A stretch of 64,000 nucleotides of DNA from Geochorda sp036562495 (GTDB taxonomy: Bacteria > Bacillota > Limnochordia > Limnochordales > Geochordaceae): positions 1 through 64,000 of the forward strand of contig DATCKA010000070.1 of assembly GCA_036562495.1 (NCBI GenBank), given 5' to 3'. The position numbers and the translations under genes were made by a program. Numbering within the stretch: position 1 is the stretch's first letter; each line of letters begins with the position of its first letter. The notes below the pieces were generated by a model. The model did no database searches. It had not been told where the DNA came from and was given only the letters and a program-made list of their open reading frames with translations. This document shows, piece by piece, positions 31,987-41,792 of this stretch.

Positions 31987-32016
31987 TTGACACCTTCTCT
32001 GCAGCGGCCCTATTAT
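31987..32016 (+). promoter_or_regulatory. Strong sigma-A promoter of the Fur/PerR-type gene
   Basis: TTGACA (31987-31992), an 18-bp spacer and TATTAT (32011-32016) match consensus well. An AT-rich stretch GAATCACTATCAATAGA follows (32024-32040), which resembles part of a Fur/PerR box and would overlap the transcription start. Confidence 0.8.
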
Positions 32017-32061
32017 GAAGACAGAATCACTATCAATAGAAAAGAGAGCAGGCGCGTCGCG

Positions 32062-32511
32062 ATGCGACCCGAGCTGGAGACATTTCAGAGGCTGCTGACG
32101 GAGCGGGGCTATCGTGTGACGCCCCAGCGGATGGGGATCTACGAGTACCTGCTGGATACCAAGACGCATCCATCGGCCGAGGAGATCTACCAGGCGCTCA
32201 AGGACCGCTTCCCCATGATGAGCCAGGCCACCGTCTACAAGACGCTGGACCTGCTGCTGGAGCTGGGGCTCATCGCCCAGCTGGGCTTGGGTGGCCAGGC
32301 GACGCGCTACGACGGCAACCCGGACGTCCACGTCAACGTCTACTGCAGCGAGTGCCAGCGGATCTTCGACGTGATGGAGCCGGAGTTGCCCAAGCTGGCC
32401 GAGTCGGTCGCTCGCCGGTCCGGCTTCGTCGTCAAGGGCCAGCGGCACGAGTTTTACGGCATCTGCCCCGAGTGCGAGGCGCGACGTAGCGCCCGGATGC
32501 AAGAGAGGTGA
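32062..32511 (+). CDS. perR: Fur family metalloregulator, PerR-like
   Basis: The 149-residue protein has the Fur winged helix (GYRVTPQRMGIYEYLL, HPSAEEIYQALKDRF, SQATVYKTLDLLLELGLI) and a dimer domain with two Cys-x2-Cys sites (CSEC and CPEC). The PerR-type ligand region reads RYDGN and DVHVNVYC, which keeps the first histidine and Asp but has Asn where PerR has a second histidine; that may alter H2O2 sensing. The symbol is therefore tentative. It precedes a sigma-70 gene by 7 bases, and the promoter shows a Fur-like sequence. Confidence 0.85.
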   Translation: MRPELETFQRLLTERGYRVTPQRMGIYEYLLDTKTHPSAEEIYQALKDRFPMMSQATVYKTLDLLLELGLIAQLGLGGQATRYDGNPDVHVNVYCSECQRIFDVMEPELPKLAESVARRSGFVVKGQRHEFYGICPECEARRSARMQER

Positions 32512-32518
32512 GTCCACG

Positions 32519-33457
32519 GTGCAGTCCAGACAGGGAGGGAGCACGGGGACCGTGGCGGAGGCTACCGGTCGTCGCACTCGGGCCGACCGGGCGTCGGTGC
32601 GGGGCCGCAAGGCGGCCTCCCCGGAGCGCGAGACTTCCATCAACCTGTTGCAGACGTACCTGCGCGAGATCGGCAAGGTGCCGCTCCTGACGCGCGAAGA
32701 GGAGATCGAGCTGGCCAAGCGCGCCGAGAAGGGCGACGCCCGTGCCAAGGCCCGGCTCATCGAGGCCAACCTGCGCCTGGTCGTCAACGTGGCCATGCGC
32801 TTCGTCGACCGGGGCGTGCCCGTGCTGGACCTGGTGCAGGAGGGCAACATCGGCCTGATGCGGGCGGTGGAGAAGTACGACTGGCGCAAGGGCTTCCGCT
32901 TCAGCACGTACGCCACGTGGTGGATCGTGCAGGCGGTGCGGCGGGCCCTGGGTGATCAGTCGCGCACCATCCGCCTGCCGGCCCACATGATCGAGACCAT
33001 CGGCAAGGTCAACACCGCCGCCAGCCTCCTGGGTCACGAACTGGGGCGCGAGGCTCGCGCCGAGGAGGTGGCCGCGCACCTGGGCATGGAGCCCTCCCGG
33101 GTGGAGGAGGCCATGCGGGCGGCGCAGGAGCTCCTCTCCCTGGAAAACCCCGTCGGCGACGAGGGGATGCGGGTGGCCGACTTCGTCGGCGACGAGCAGT
33201 CGCCGCCGCCCGACGAGGAGGCGGCCCGGAGCCTGTTGCGAGACCACGTGCGCGAGGTGCTGGAGTCGCTGCCGCCCGTGGAGCGCACGGTGCTGACCCT
33301 CCGCTACGGTCTCGACGACGGTCAGCCCCGGACCCTGGAGGAGATCGGCCGGCGCCTCGGCGTCACCCGCGAGCGGATCCGCCAGATCCAGGAGCGGGCG
33401 CTGGCGCACCTGAGGGAGCCGGCCCGCATGGCGGCCCTCGACATGTACCTGTCGTAG
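32519..33457 (+). CDS. RNA polymerase sigma-70 factor, primary type without region 1.1
   Basis: The 312-residue protein carries sigma regions 1.2 (LLQTYLREIGKVPLLTREEEIELAKR), 2 (RLVVNVAMRFVDRGVPVLDLVQEGNIGLMRAVEKYDW, FSTYATWWIVQAVRRAL), 3 and 4 (LTLRYGLDDGQPRTLEEIGRRLGVTRERIRQIQERALAHLR). It begins directly before region 1.2 after a short basic tail, so region 1.1 is missing. It is either the housekeeping sigma A or a group 2 paralogue; the window does not decide. GTG 32519 is used. Following the PerR-like gene suggests redox-linked control. Confidence 0.9.
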   Translation: MQSRQGGSTGTVAEATGRRTRADRASVRGRKAASPERETSINLLQTYLREIGKVPLLTREEEIELAKRAEKGDARAKARLIEANLRLVVNVAMRFVDRGVPVLDLVQEGNIGLMRAVEKYDWRKGFRFSTYATWWIVQAVRRALGDQSRTIRLPAHMIETIGKVNTAASLLGHELGREARAEEVAAHLGMEPSRVEEAMRAAQELLSLENPVGDEGMRVADFVGDEQSPPPDEEAARSLLRDHVREVLESLPPVERTVLTLRYGLDDGQPRTLEEIGRRLGVTRERIRQIQERALAHLREPARMAALDMYLS

Positions 33458-33458
33458 G

Positions 33459-33491
33459 CCGGCGGTCGACCTCCGGGGGCTTTGCCGCCGG
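33459..33491. other. 7-bp hairpin at the sigma-70 gene stop
   Basis: CCGGCGG (33459-33465) pairs with CCGCCGG (33485-33491) just after the stop codon. No U-tract follows, so it is only a weak terminator candidate. It ends about 20 bases before the sdhC leader inverted repeat. Confidence 0.35.
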
Positions 33492-33511
33492 ACGAAGGCG
33501 CGTCGGCAGGA

Positions 33512-33614
33512 GTCCTCGATACGCCGTCGCATTTCCCGTATGGATACGGTGCGATTCGTGCGCATCGGACCGCCATTTCTATGCGGTAGGGGGCTTGTCG
33601 GGTGTATCGAGGAC
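33512..33614 (+). promoter_or_regulatory. 14-bp inverted repeat sequestering the sdhC start
   Basis: GTCCTCGATACGCC (33512-33525) pairs with GGTGTATCGAGGAC (33601-33614), all Watson-Crick but one G-U. The right arm covers the sdhC start GTG (33602) and its first codons. The enclosed 75 bases hold CCGTAT-GG-ATACGG (33536-33549) and ACCGC/GCGGT (33569-33587) hairpins and the GTAGGGGG ribosome site. Together they would make a multi-branched leader RNA that can block translation of sdhCDAB. Confidence 0.55.
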
Positions 33615-33952
33615 GGTGGGGCATGCTGGCCTGGGCCCTGCACCGGATCTCAGGACTTGGCGTCTTGCTCTTCCTCATCCTGCACATCGCCGACACGGCG
33701 CTGATCCTGGCAGGGCCCACCTGGTACAACCGCTTCGTCGCCTTTTACCACGCGCCCGTGATCCGGGTGATGGAGGTCCTTCTGGCCGCCGCGCTGCTCT
33801 ACCACGCGCTCAACGGCCTGCGCGTCATCGCCCTGGACCTCTGGCCTCAGACCACGCGCATCCACGAGCGCCTCTTCTGGGTGGCGGGCGCTCTCTTCGT
33901 CATCCTCTTCGTACCGGCGGCCTACTTCATGCTGCGGCCGCTGTTGACCTGA
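33602..33952 (+). CDS. sdhC: Succinate dehydrogenase cytochrome b subunit
   Basis: The 116-residue subunit has three hydrophobic segments and the haem-binding-type motif HRISGLGVLLFLILHIAD, and YHALNGLRVIALD. It anchors succinate dehydrogenase in the membrane and passes electrons to quinone. GTG 33602 is preceded by GTAGGGGG. The gene leads sdhCDAB. Confidence 0.9.
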   Translation: MYRGRWGMLAWALHRISGLGVLLFLILHIADTALILAGPTWYNRFVAFYHAPVIRVMEVLLAAALLYHALNGLRVIALDLWPQTTRIHERLFWVAGALFVILFVPAAYFMLRPLLT

Positions 33953-33976
33953 GGCGGGAAGGGAGCGGGTCTGACG

Positions 33977-34378
33977 ATGGCCGTGCGCCCTGCATACGCG
34001 AAGCCCCGTCCGGCCGGAGGAAGCCTCGAGCTCTACTCGTGGCTCTTCATGAGGCTGTCGGGCCTGTTGCTGGTCTTCCTGGCCCTGGGGCACCTCGCCA
34101 TCATGCACGTCATCCACTCCGTCGAGGAGATCGACTACGACTTCGTCGCAGCCCGCCTGGCCGGGCCCCTGGGGACCCTCTGGCGGACGTACGACCTCCT
34201 GCTGCTGGCGCTGGCCCTCCTGCACGGGCTCAACGGCTTGCGAGTGGTCATCGACGACTACGTCCACACGCCCCGATGGCGGGCGGTGACGCTGACGGCG
34301 CTCTACGTCGTCGGCGCCTTCACCCTGGTGCTCGGCGCCGTCGTGCTCTTCACCTTCCAGCCGCAGCTCGGATCCTGA
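33977..34378 (+). CDS. sdhD: Succinate dehydrogenase membrane anchor subunit
   Basis: The 133-residue protein has three hydrophobic segments: MRLSGLLLVFLALGHLAIMHVIH, a middle TYDLLLLALALLHGLNGLRVV, and a final LTALYVVGAFTLVLGAVVLF. The two histidines AIMHVIHSV fit haem/quinone-site ligands. It is the second hydrophobic anchor, in the four-subunit type. ATG 33977 is 24 bases after sdhC. Confidence 0.88.
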   Translation: MAVRPAYAKPRPAGGSLELYSWLFMRLSGLLLVFLALGHLAIMHVIHSVEEIDYDFVAARLAGPLGTLWRTYDLLLLALALLHGLNGLRVVIDDYVHTPRWRAVTLTALYVVGAFTLVLGAVVLFTFQPQLGS

Positions 34379-34392
34379 GGGGGTCAGCCGAC

Positions 34393-36132
<1,740 letters not shown>

Positions 36133-36162
36133 GCGCGGCCCAGTGAGAGGGGATCGAGCGAG

Positions 36163-36930
36163 GTGCGAGTCAAGATTCACGTACGCCGCTTCAACCCGGA
36201 GCAGGACCCGGCGCCCTACTGGGCCCACTACGAGGTCGACGTGGAGCCGACGGACCGCCTGCTGGACGCCCTCCACGAGATCAAGTGGCGCATCGACGGG
36301 AGCCTGAGCTTCCGCCGCTCCTGCGCGCACGGCATCTGTGGCTCGGATGCCATGCTGGTCAACGGGGTCAACCGGCTCGCCTGCAAGGTGCTGATCAAGG
36401 ACCTGGGGCCGGAGATCCGGGTCGAGCCCATCCGGGGGCTGCCGGTGCTCAAGGACCTCATCGTGGACATGGAGCCCTTCTTCGAGGCGTACCGGGCCGT
36501 CAAGCCCTACCTCATCGTCGACGAGGAGCGACTGCCCGAGCGGGAGCAGCTCCAGTCGCCCGAGGAGCGCGAGCGCTTCGACGACACCACCAAGTGCATC
36601 CTGTGCGCGGCGTGCACCACGTCGTGCCCCATCTTCTGGGCCAACGGTCGCTACTTCGGCCCGGCCGCCATCGTGGCGGCCCACCGCTTCATCTTCGACA
36701 GCCGGGATCAGGGCGCGGCCGAGCGTCTGGCCATCCTGGACAGCCGGGACGGGGTCTGGCGGTGCCGCACCATCTTCAACTGTACCGACGCCTGCCCGCG
36801 GGGGATCCAGGTGACCCGGGCCATCCAGGAGGTCAAGCAGGCCATCGTATCCAACCGCTTGCGAGGGGATGGTCGTGCCACCGGAGCCCGTGCCCCTGAT
36901 AGCGCTGCTGACCGACTTCGGGCTCAGTGA
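36163..36930 (+). CDS. sdhB: Succinate dehydrogenase iron-sulfur subunit
   Basis: The 255-residue subunit has the 2Fe-2S motif SCAHGICGSDAMLVNG (with Asp as in E. coli), then 4Fe-4S (CILCAACTTSCP) and 3Fe-4S (CRTIFNCTDACPRGI) motifs. It links the flavin to quinone. The C-terminal 20 residues overlap the next gene by 62 bases and look like unselected extension. Confidence 0.95.
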   Translation: MRVKIHVRRFNPEQDPAPYWAHYEVDVEPTDRLLDALHEIKWRIDGSLSFRRSCAHGICGSDAMLVNGVNRLACKVLIKDLGPEIRVEPIRGLPVLKDLIVDMEPFFEAYRAVKPYLIVDEERLPEREQLQSPEERERFDDTTKCILCAACTTSCPIFWANGRYFGPAAIVAAHRFIFDSRDQGAAERLAILDSRDGVWRCRTIFNCTDACPRGIQVTRAIQEVKQAIVSNRLRGDGRATGARAPDSAADRLRAQ

Positions 36931-37678
36931 GTACGTGGGCGTCCTCAAGGGGGTCATCGCCTCCCTCTGGGAGGACGCCCGCATCGTGGACCTCTGCCAC
37001 ACGGTGAGGCCCCAGGACGTGCGGGAGGGTGCCTGGATCCTCCGGACGACGTACCGGTACTTCCCCCCGGGCACCCTCTTCGTGGCCGTGGTCGACCCAG
37101 GGGTGGGCAGCGACAGGGCGGCCGTGGCCGTCGAGAGCCGCCACTATCGGTGGGTCGGTCCGGACAACGGCCTTCTCTTCCCGGCGGTGGAGGATGACGG
37201 CGGGCTTCGCATCGTAAACCTTCCTGTACCCCCTGAGGCTTCCAACACCTTCCACGGCCGGGACGTCTTCGCCCCGGCCGCGGCCCGGTGGGCGGCCGGG
37301 ACGCCTCTGGAGTCGCTGGGCGAGGCCCGCCTGGCGCCCCTGGTGCCGCTCCGGTTCTATCACACGAGCCGACGCGGCGAGGTGGTCCGGGTCGACGCCT
37401 TCGGCAACCTGGTGACACCCGTGCCACCGCCGCAGGATGCGGGGCAGCCGGGCCGATCGGTGACGGTGGCGCTGCTGCGCCGGTCGGAGGGCCGGTGGCG
37501 CCGGGTTGGCCGGCCGGTCACGGCCCGGTGGGTGCGCACCTATGCCGATGCGCCTGACGGCACCCTGGTGGTGTTGGTGGGTTCGGCCGGCACCCTGGAG
37601 GTCTCCCGGGTCGCCGGCTCGGCCGCCGAGGTGCTGGGAGCCCGCAGCGGGGATCGATTGATCTTCCGATTCTCGTGA
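36869..37678 (+). CDS. SAM hydrolase / SAM-dependent halogenase-like protein (DUF62)
   Basis: The 269-residue protein matches the DUF62 family, which includes SAM hydroxide adenosyltransferases and chlorinase/fluorinase enzymes. Motifs are LLTDFGLSEYVGVLKGVI, DLCHTVRPQDVREGAW, PGTLFVAVVDPGVGSDR, GPDNGLL and HGRDVFAPAAARWAAG, followed by VDAFGNLVTPV. Most bacterial members hydrolyse SAM to adenosine and methionine rather than halogenate, so hydrolase is the likely role. ATG 36869 overlaps sdhB; GTG 36875 is an alternative with better spacing. Confidence 0.9.
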   Translation: MVVPPEPVPLIALLTDFGLSEYVGVLKGVIASLWEDARIVDLCHTVRPQDVREGAWILRTTYRYFPPGTLFVAVVDPGVGSDRAAVAVESRHYRWVGPDNGLLFPAVEDDGGLRIVNLPVPPEASNTFHGRDVFAPAAARWAAGTPLESLGEARLAPLVPLRFYHTSRRGEVVRVDAFGNLVTPVPPPQDAGQPGRSVTVALLRRSEGRWRRVGRPVTARWVRTYADAPDGTLVVLVGSAGTLEVSRVAGSAAEVLGARSGDRLIFRFS

Positions 37679-37693
37679 GGAGGTGACGGGCTC

Positions 37694-38794
37694 GTGTCGC
37701 AGCTGGTGGCGGTCATCATGGCAGGGGGGCGCGGCGAGCGGTTCTGGCCGCTGAGCCGCCGTGCCAGGCCCAAGCAGCTGCTCAACCTCGATGGCCCCCG
37801 CAGCCTGATCCAGCAGGCCGTCGAGCGCGTGCTGCCGCTGGTGGACCCCCAGCGGGTGCTGGTGGTGACCAACCGGGAGTACGTCGCCTCCATCCGGGCC
37901 CAGCTCCCCGAGCTGCCCGAAGGCAACATCCTGGTGGAGCCCGCGGGACGCAACACGGCGGCCTGCATCGGGCTGGCGGCGGTCCATCTCGAGAGGACGC
38001 CGGGCCCGTGGGGGCCGGATCCCATCATGGTGGTGCTGCCCGCCGACCACGTCGTGCGGGATCCCGAGGCCTTTCGCCGGGTGATGAGGGCGGCGGCCGA
38101 GGCCGCCGAGACGCACGCCCTGGTCACCATCGGGCTGTGGCCGACCCGGCCCGAGACGGGCTACGGCTACATCGAGCTGGGGCAGCCCGTGGGCAAGGCG
38201 CTCGGGTACGACGTCTACCAGGTGCACCGCTTCGTGGAGAAGCCGGACCTGACCCTGGCGCGGCGTTACGTCGCGGACGGCCGGCACCTGTGGAACAGCG
38301 GGATGTTCGTCTGGCGGGTGCGTGCCATCCGCGAGGCGTTGGCCCGGCACATGCCCGCCCTGCACGAGGGGCTCGAGCGCATCGCCCGGGCCTGGGGCAG
38401 GCCCGATGGGGAGGCCGTGGCCCGGTCGGTCTTCGACGGGCTCGACTCGGTCTCCATCGACTACGGCGTACTGGAGCGGGCCGAGGGGATCGTGGTGATC
38501 CCGGCCGACTTCGGCTGGGACGATGCGGGGAGCTGGCCCGCCTTCGAGCGCCTGTTCGCGCCCGACGAGGAGGGCAACGTGGTGCGGGGGGCCCGCCACG
38601 TCGGGATCGACACCAGCCAGTGCATCGTCGTCGTCAACGGGACGCAGCCAAAACTGGTAGCGACTCTCGGCGTGCGGGACCTGGTGATCGTGGAGACTGA
38701 AGATGTGACACTGGTATGTGCCAAGGAGCGGGCCCAGGACATCCGAGCGCTTCTAGCCAGGCTGCGGTCCCTCGGCCACCAGGAGTACCTGTAG
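37694..38794 (+). CDS. manC: Mannose-1-phosphate guanylyltransferase
   Basis: The 366-residue nucleotidyltransferase makes GDP-mannose. It has the N-terminal signature VIMAGGRGERFWPLSRRARPKQLL, EPAGRNTAACIGLAA, LPADHVVRD, GYGYIELG, FVEKPD and NSGMFVW. It lacks the C-terminal phosphomannose isomerase domain of bifunctional enzymes, so the isomerase must be elsewhere. GTG 37694 is used; it starts 15 bases after the DUF62 gene. It opens the carbohydrate gene cluster. Confidence 0.94.
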   Translation: MSQLVAVIMAGGRGERFWPLSRRARPKQLLNLDGPRSLIQQAVERVLPLVDPQRVLVVTNREYVASIRAQLPELPEGNILVEPAGRNTAACIGLAAVHLERTPGPWGPDPIMVVLPADHVVRDPEAFRRVMRAAAEAAETHALVTIGLWPTRPETGYGYIELGQPVGKALGYDVYQVHRFVEKPDLTLARRYVADGRHLWNSGMFVWRVRAIREALARHMPALHEGLERIARAWGRPDGEAVARSVFDGLDSVSIDYGVLERAEGIVVIPADFGWDDAGSWPAFERLFAPDEEGNVVRGARHVGIDTSQCIVVVNGTQPKLVATLGVRDLVIVETEDVTLVCAKERAQDIRALLARLRSLGHQEYL

Positions 38795-38941
38795 CCACGC
38801 TCCGGGCCCGCCAGCCCCGCCTTGAGCCCCCAGACCGATCATGGCAAGATGAGGAAGGTCACCCGGGTCGATCCGCCGTCGCCTGGTGGGCCGCACGGCG
38901 CGACGCACGTAACCGCGCCGAGCGCGACCATCACGAGAGGG

Positions 38942-40429
38942 TTGGGGGGATGGACCATCGGGAGCGTACCGACGCGTCCGATCCGTTTTGGTACCGACGG
39001 CTGGCGAGAAGTCATCGCGGATGGTTTCACCTTCGACCGGGTAAGGGTCGTGGCCGCGGCCATGGCCCGCTACCTCCACCAGCAGGGGCTGGCCTCTCGT
39101 GGCGTCGGGGTGGGCTATGACGGGCGGTTTCTGTCGGGGCGGTTTGCCCGGGCCGTGGCCGAGGTGCTGGCGGGGGCCGGCATCCCGGTCTTGCTCGCCC
39201 GTCGCGAGACTCCCACGCCCGCGCTCGCGGCGGCCGTGGTGGAGCGGGGCCTCGGAGGCGGCATCGTCGTGACGGCCAGCCACAACCCGCCCGAGTTCAA
39301 CGGGCTCAAGTTCAAGCCGCCCTACGGGGGCTCCGCTACCGAGGCGATCACGGCGCCCATCGAGCGAGAGGCCAACGCGATCCTGCAGGAGCAGGGGGCC
39401 GAGATACCGAGGCGCCCCCTCGAGGACGCCATCGCGGCCGGGCTGGTGGAGTGGATGGACCCCATCGAGCCGTACCTGCGCCGCATCTTGAGCCTGGTAG
39501 ACGTGGAGGCCATCGCCCGGGCCGACCTGGCGGTGGCGGTCGACCCCATGCACGGGGCCGCCCGGGGCGTGCTGGCAGAGGCCCTGCGAAGGGCCGGCGT
39601 GCGGCGCCTGGGGGCCGTCCGGGAGGAGGCCAACCCCGGCTTCGGGGGCCTCAACCCCGAGCCCATCGAGCCCAACCTGGGGCCACTCAAGGCCTTCGTG
39701 CGTGACGGGGGCTGGCAGGCGGGCTTCGCGGTGGACGGTGACGGCGACCGGATCGGCATGGTCGACGAGACGGGAGGGTTCGTCAACGCGCACCAGATCT
39801 TCTCCCTCGTCTTGATGCACCTCGTGGAGCACCGGGGGCTCAAGGGCGAGGTCGTCAAGACCGTCTCCACCACCTCCATGATCGACCGGCTTGCCCAACG
39901 GTACGGTCTTCCGCTGGTGGAGACGCCCGTCGGCTTCAAGTACGTCTGCGCGAGGATGCTGGAGGGCGACGTGCTCGTCGGGGGCGAGGAGAGCGGCGGG
40001 ATCGGCATACGAGGCCACATCCCCGAGCGCGACGGCATCCTCAGCGCTCTCATCATGGCCGAGCTGATGGCCACGACCCGGCTGCCGGTGTCGGGCCTGC
40101 TGCAGGAGCTGGTCCGCCGGGTGGGGCCCCACCTGTACGGACGGCTCGACCTGCACTTCGACGAATGCCGCCGCCAAGCGCTGGTACAACGGCTGGCCGG
40201 GCACGCCCCCGACCGGATCGCCGATGTACCCGTCAAGGAAGTGAAGCGTGTGGATGGCTTCAAGTTCGTGCTCGAAGACGGCTCCTGGCTGATGGTGCGG
40301 CCCTCGGGCACGGAGCCTCTGGTACGGGTCTACGCCGAGGCGGACCGTCCCGAGCGCCTGGATGCCCTGCTCGCCACCGGCAGGCAGTGGATCGAGCAGG
40401 TGTCGGCAGGTGAGCGCAGCCATGCTTGA
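38942..40429 (+). CDS. Phosphomannomutase/phosphoglucomutase
   Basis: The enzyme of the alpha-D-phosphohexomutase family interconverts mannose-6-phosphate and mannose-1-phosphate, the substrate of manC. Motifs are IRFGTDGWREVIADG, the phosphoserine loop VVTASHNPPEFNG, the metal loop AVDGDGDRIGMVD, GGEESGGIG and RPSGTEPLVRVYAE. I choose TTG 38942, which gives 495 residues near the family start; ATG 38849 gives a 31-residue longer N-terminus of unusual codon use. Neither has a strong ribosome site. The stop overlaps the GT start by 8 bases. Confidence 0.9.
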   Translation: MGGWTIGSVPTRPIRFGTDGWREVIADGFTFDRVRVVAAAMARYLHQQGLASRGVGVGYDGRFLSGRFARAVAEVLAGAGIPVLLARRETPTPALAAAVVERGLGGGIVVTASHNPPEFNGLKFKPPYGGSATEAITAPIEREANAILQEQGAEIPRRPLEDAIAAGLVEWMDPIEPYLRRILSLVDVEAIARADLAVAVDPMHGAARGVLAEALRRAGVRRLGAVREEANPGFGGLNPEPIEPNLGPLKAFVRDGGWQAGFAVDGDGDRIGMVDETGGFVNAHQIFSLVLMHLVEHRGLKGEVVKTVSTTSMIDRLAQRYGLPLVETPVGFKYVCARMLEGDVLVGGEESGGIGIRGHIPERDGILSALIMAELMATTRLPVSGLLQELVRRVGPHLYGRLDLHFDECRRQALVQRLAGHAPDRIADVPVKEVKRVDGFKFVLEDGSWLMVRPSGTEPLVRVYAEADRPERLDALLATGRQWIEQVSAGERSHA

Positions 40430-41786
40430 CCGTCCCAACGGATTGGACGGGGTCGATGGCCTGCGGGCGCGCCCGCGGCGTGCGGGCTTCCCGTCGTGGC
40501 GCACCGGCCCCCGAGTGGCGTTCGTCAGCTCCTTTCCGCCGAGGCGCTGCGGCATCGCCTCCTTCACGGCCGATTTGGCCCGCTCGTTGAAGCGGGCGCT
40601 GCCGAGCGCCCATGTCGGCGTCATCGCCATCGATCCGTCCTGGGAGAGGATGGACCGGCAACCGCCGTACGCGGCCGGGGTGGACGAAGTCTTGAGCGTC
40701 ACCCTGGAGGACCCCGACAGTTACACGGCGGCTGCGGCCTGGGCGGAGCGCCAGGGATACGAGGTCCTCTGCGTCCAGCACGAGTACGGCATCTTCGGCG
40801 GCGACCACGGGGAGTACGTCGTGACGCACCTGCTGCGGGCCACCCGCCTGCCGGTCGTCACCACGCTCCACACGGTCCTCCGCCGACCCAACGAGAAGCA
40901 GCGGCAGCTGCTGGTGGAGCTGGCTGCCCGGTCCCGTACCGTGGTGGTGCAGGCCCGTTCGGCCCTGGATCTCCTGGAGCGTGTCTACGGCATCGATCGG
41001 GCGCGGGTGCTCATCATCCCGCACGGGACGCCCGACTTCCCGGCCATCCCGTCGGCCGAGGCCAAGGCCCGCTTCGGCTTCGGGGAGCGCCCGGTGCTGC
41101 TGACGTACGGCCTGCTCAGCCCGGGCAAGGGCATCGAGCAGGCCATCCAGGCCCTGCCCGAGATAGCGCGGCGGCGGCCGGACGTCCTCTACGTCGTGGC
41201 GGGCCAGACGCACCCCAATGTGCGCAAGATCTCGGGCGAGGCCTACCGTGAGTCCCTGATCCGCATGGCGGCGGAGCTGGGAGTCGGGAGCAACGTCCAG
41301 TTCATCGACCGCTACCTCGACATCGAGGACCTGGGCTGGCTGCTGGCTGCCGCCGACGTCTACGTCCTCCCCTATCCCAACGAGGACCAGGCCGTGAGCG
41401 GCACCCTCAGCTACGCCCTGGCCGCGGGCAAGGCGGTGGTCTCCACGCCATTTCGCTACGCCCGGGAGCTGATCGGGCCGGGACGGGGGCTGTTGTGCCG
41501 GTTCGGCGACCCGTCCTCGTTGGCCGCCGAAGTCTTGCGGGTACTGGAGAGCGAAGATCTCCGCCGCACCCTGGAGCACCGGGCGCGGGCCTTCGGACAG
41601 TCGATGAGCTGGGAGATCGTCGGGGCGCGCTACGGGCGACTCTTCGAATGGGTCGTCGGGTCGTCCAGGGAGGAGCCGGCCGTGCCCGACGCGTCCTCGG
41701 CCGCCTGGGCGGCCAAGATGGGGACGCCCCGGGGCGTGCCCCTGTCGGGTGACTGGTCGCAGGCCCACTCCCAGCCCGGGAGGTGA
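40422..41786 (+). CDS. Glycosyltransferase family 4 protein
   Basis: The 454-residue protein starts at ATG 40422 (RBS GCAGGTGAG) and has a GT-B fold: FVSSFPPRRCGIASFTADLARSLKRALP in the first half, QHEYGIFGGDHGEYVV, and VLLTYGLLSPGKGIEQAIQALP, then YPNEDQAVSGTLSYALAAGKAVVSTPFRYAREL in the donor-binding half with the E-x7-E. It probably uses a nucleotide sugar, perhaps GDP-mannose made by the upstream enzymes. The C-terminal 60 residues are low complexity. The next gene is a glycosidase-like protein, a pair often found together. Confidence 0.85.
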   Translation: MLDRPNGLDGVDGLRARPRRAGFPSWRTGPRVAFVSSFPPRRCGIASFTADLARSLKRALPSAHVGVIAIDPSWERMDRQPPYAAGVDEVLSVTLEDPDSYTAAAAWAERQGYEVLCVQHEYGIFGGDHGEYVVTHLLRATRLPVVTTLHTVLRRPNEKQRQLLVELAARSRTVVVQARSALDLLERVYGIDRARVLIIPHGTPDFPAIPSAEAKARFGFGERPVLLTYGLLSPGKGIEQAIQALPEIARRRPDVLYVVAGQTHPNVRKISGEAYRESLIRMAAELGVGSNVQFIDRYLDIEDLGWLLAAADVYVLPYPNEDQAVSGTLSYALAAGKAVVSTPFRYARELIGPGRGLLCRFGDPSSLAAEVLRVLESEDLRRTLEHRARAFGQSMSWEIVGARYGRLFEWVVGSSREEPAVPDASSAAWAAKMGTPRGVPLSGDWSQAHSQPGR

Positions 41787-41792
41787 GGCGCC

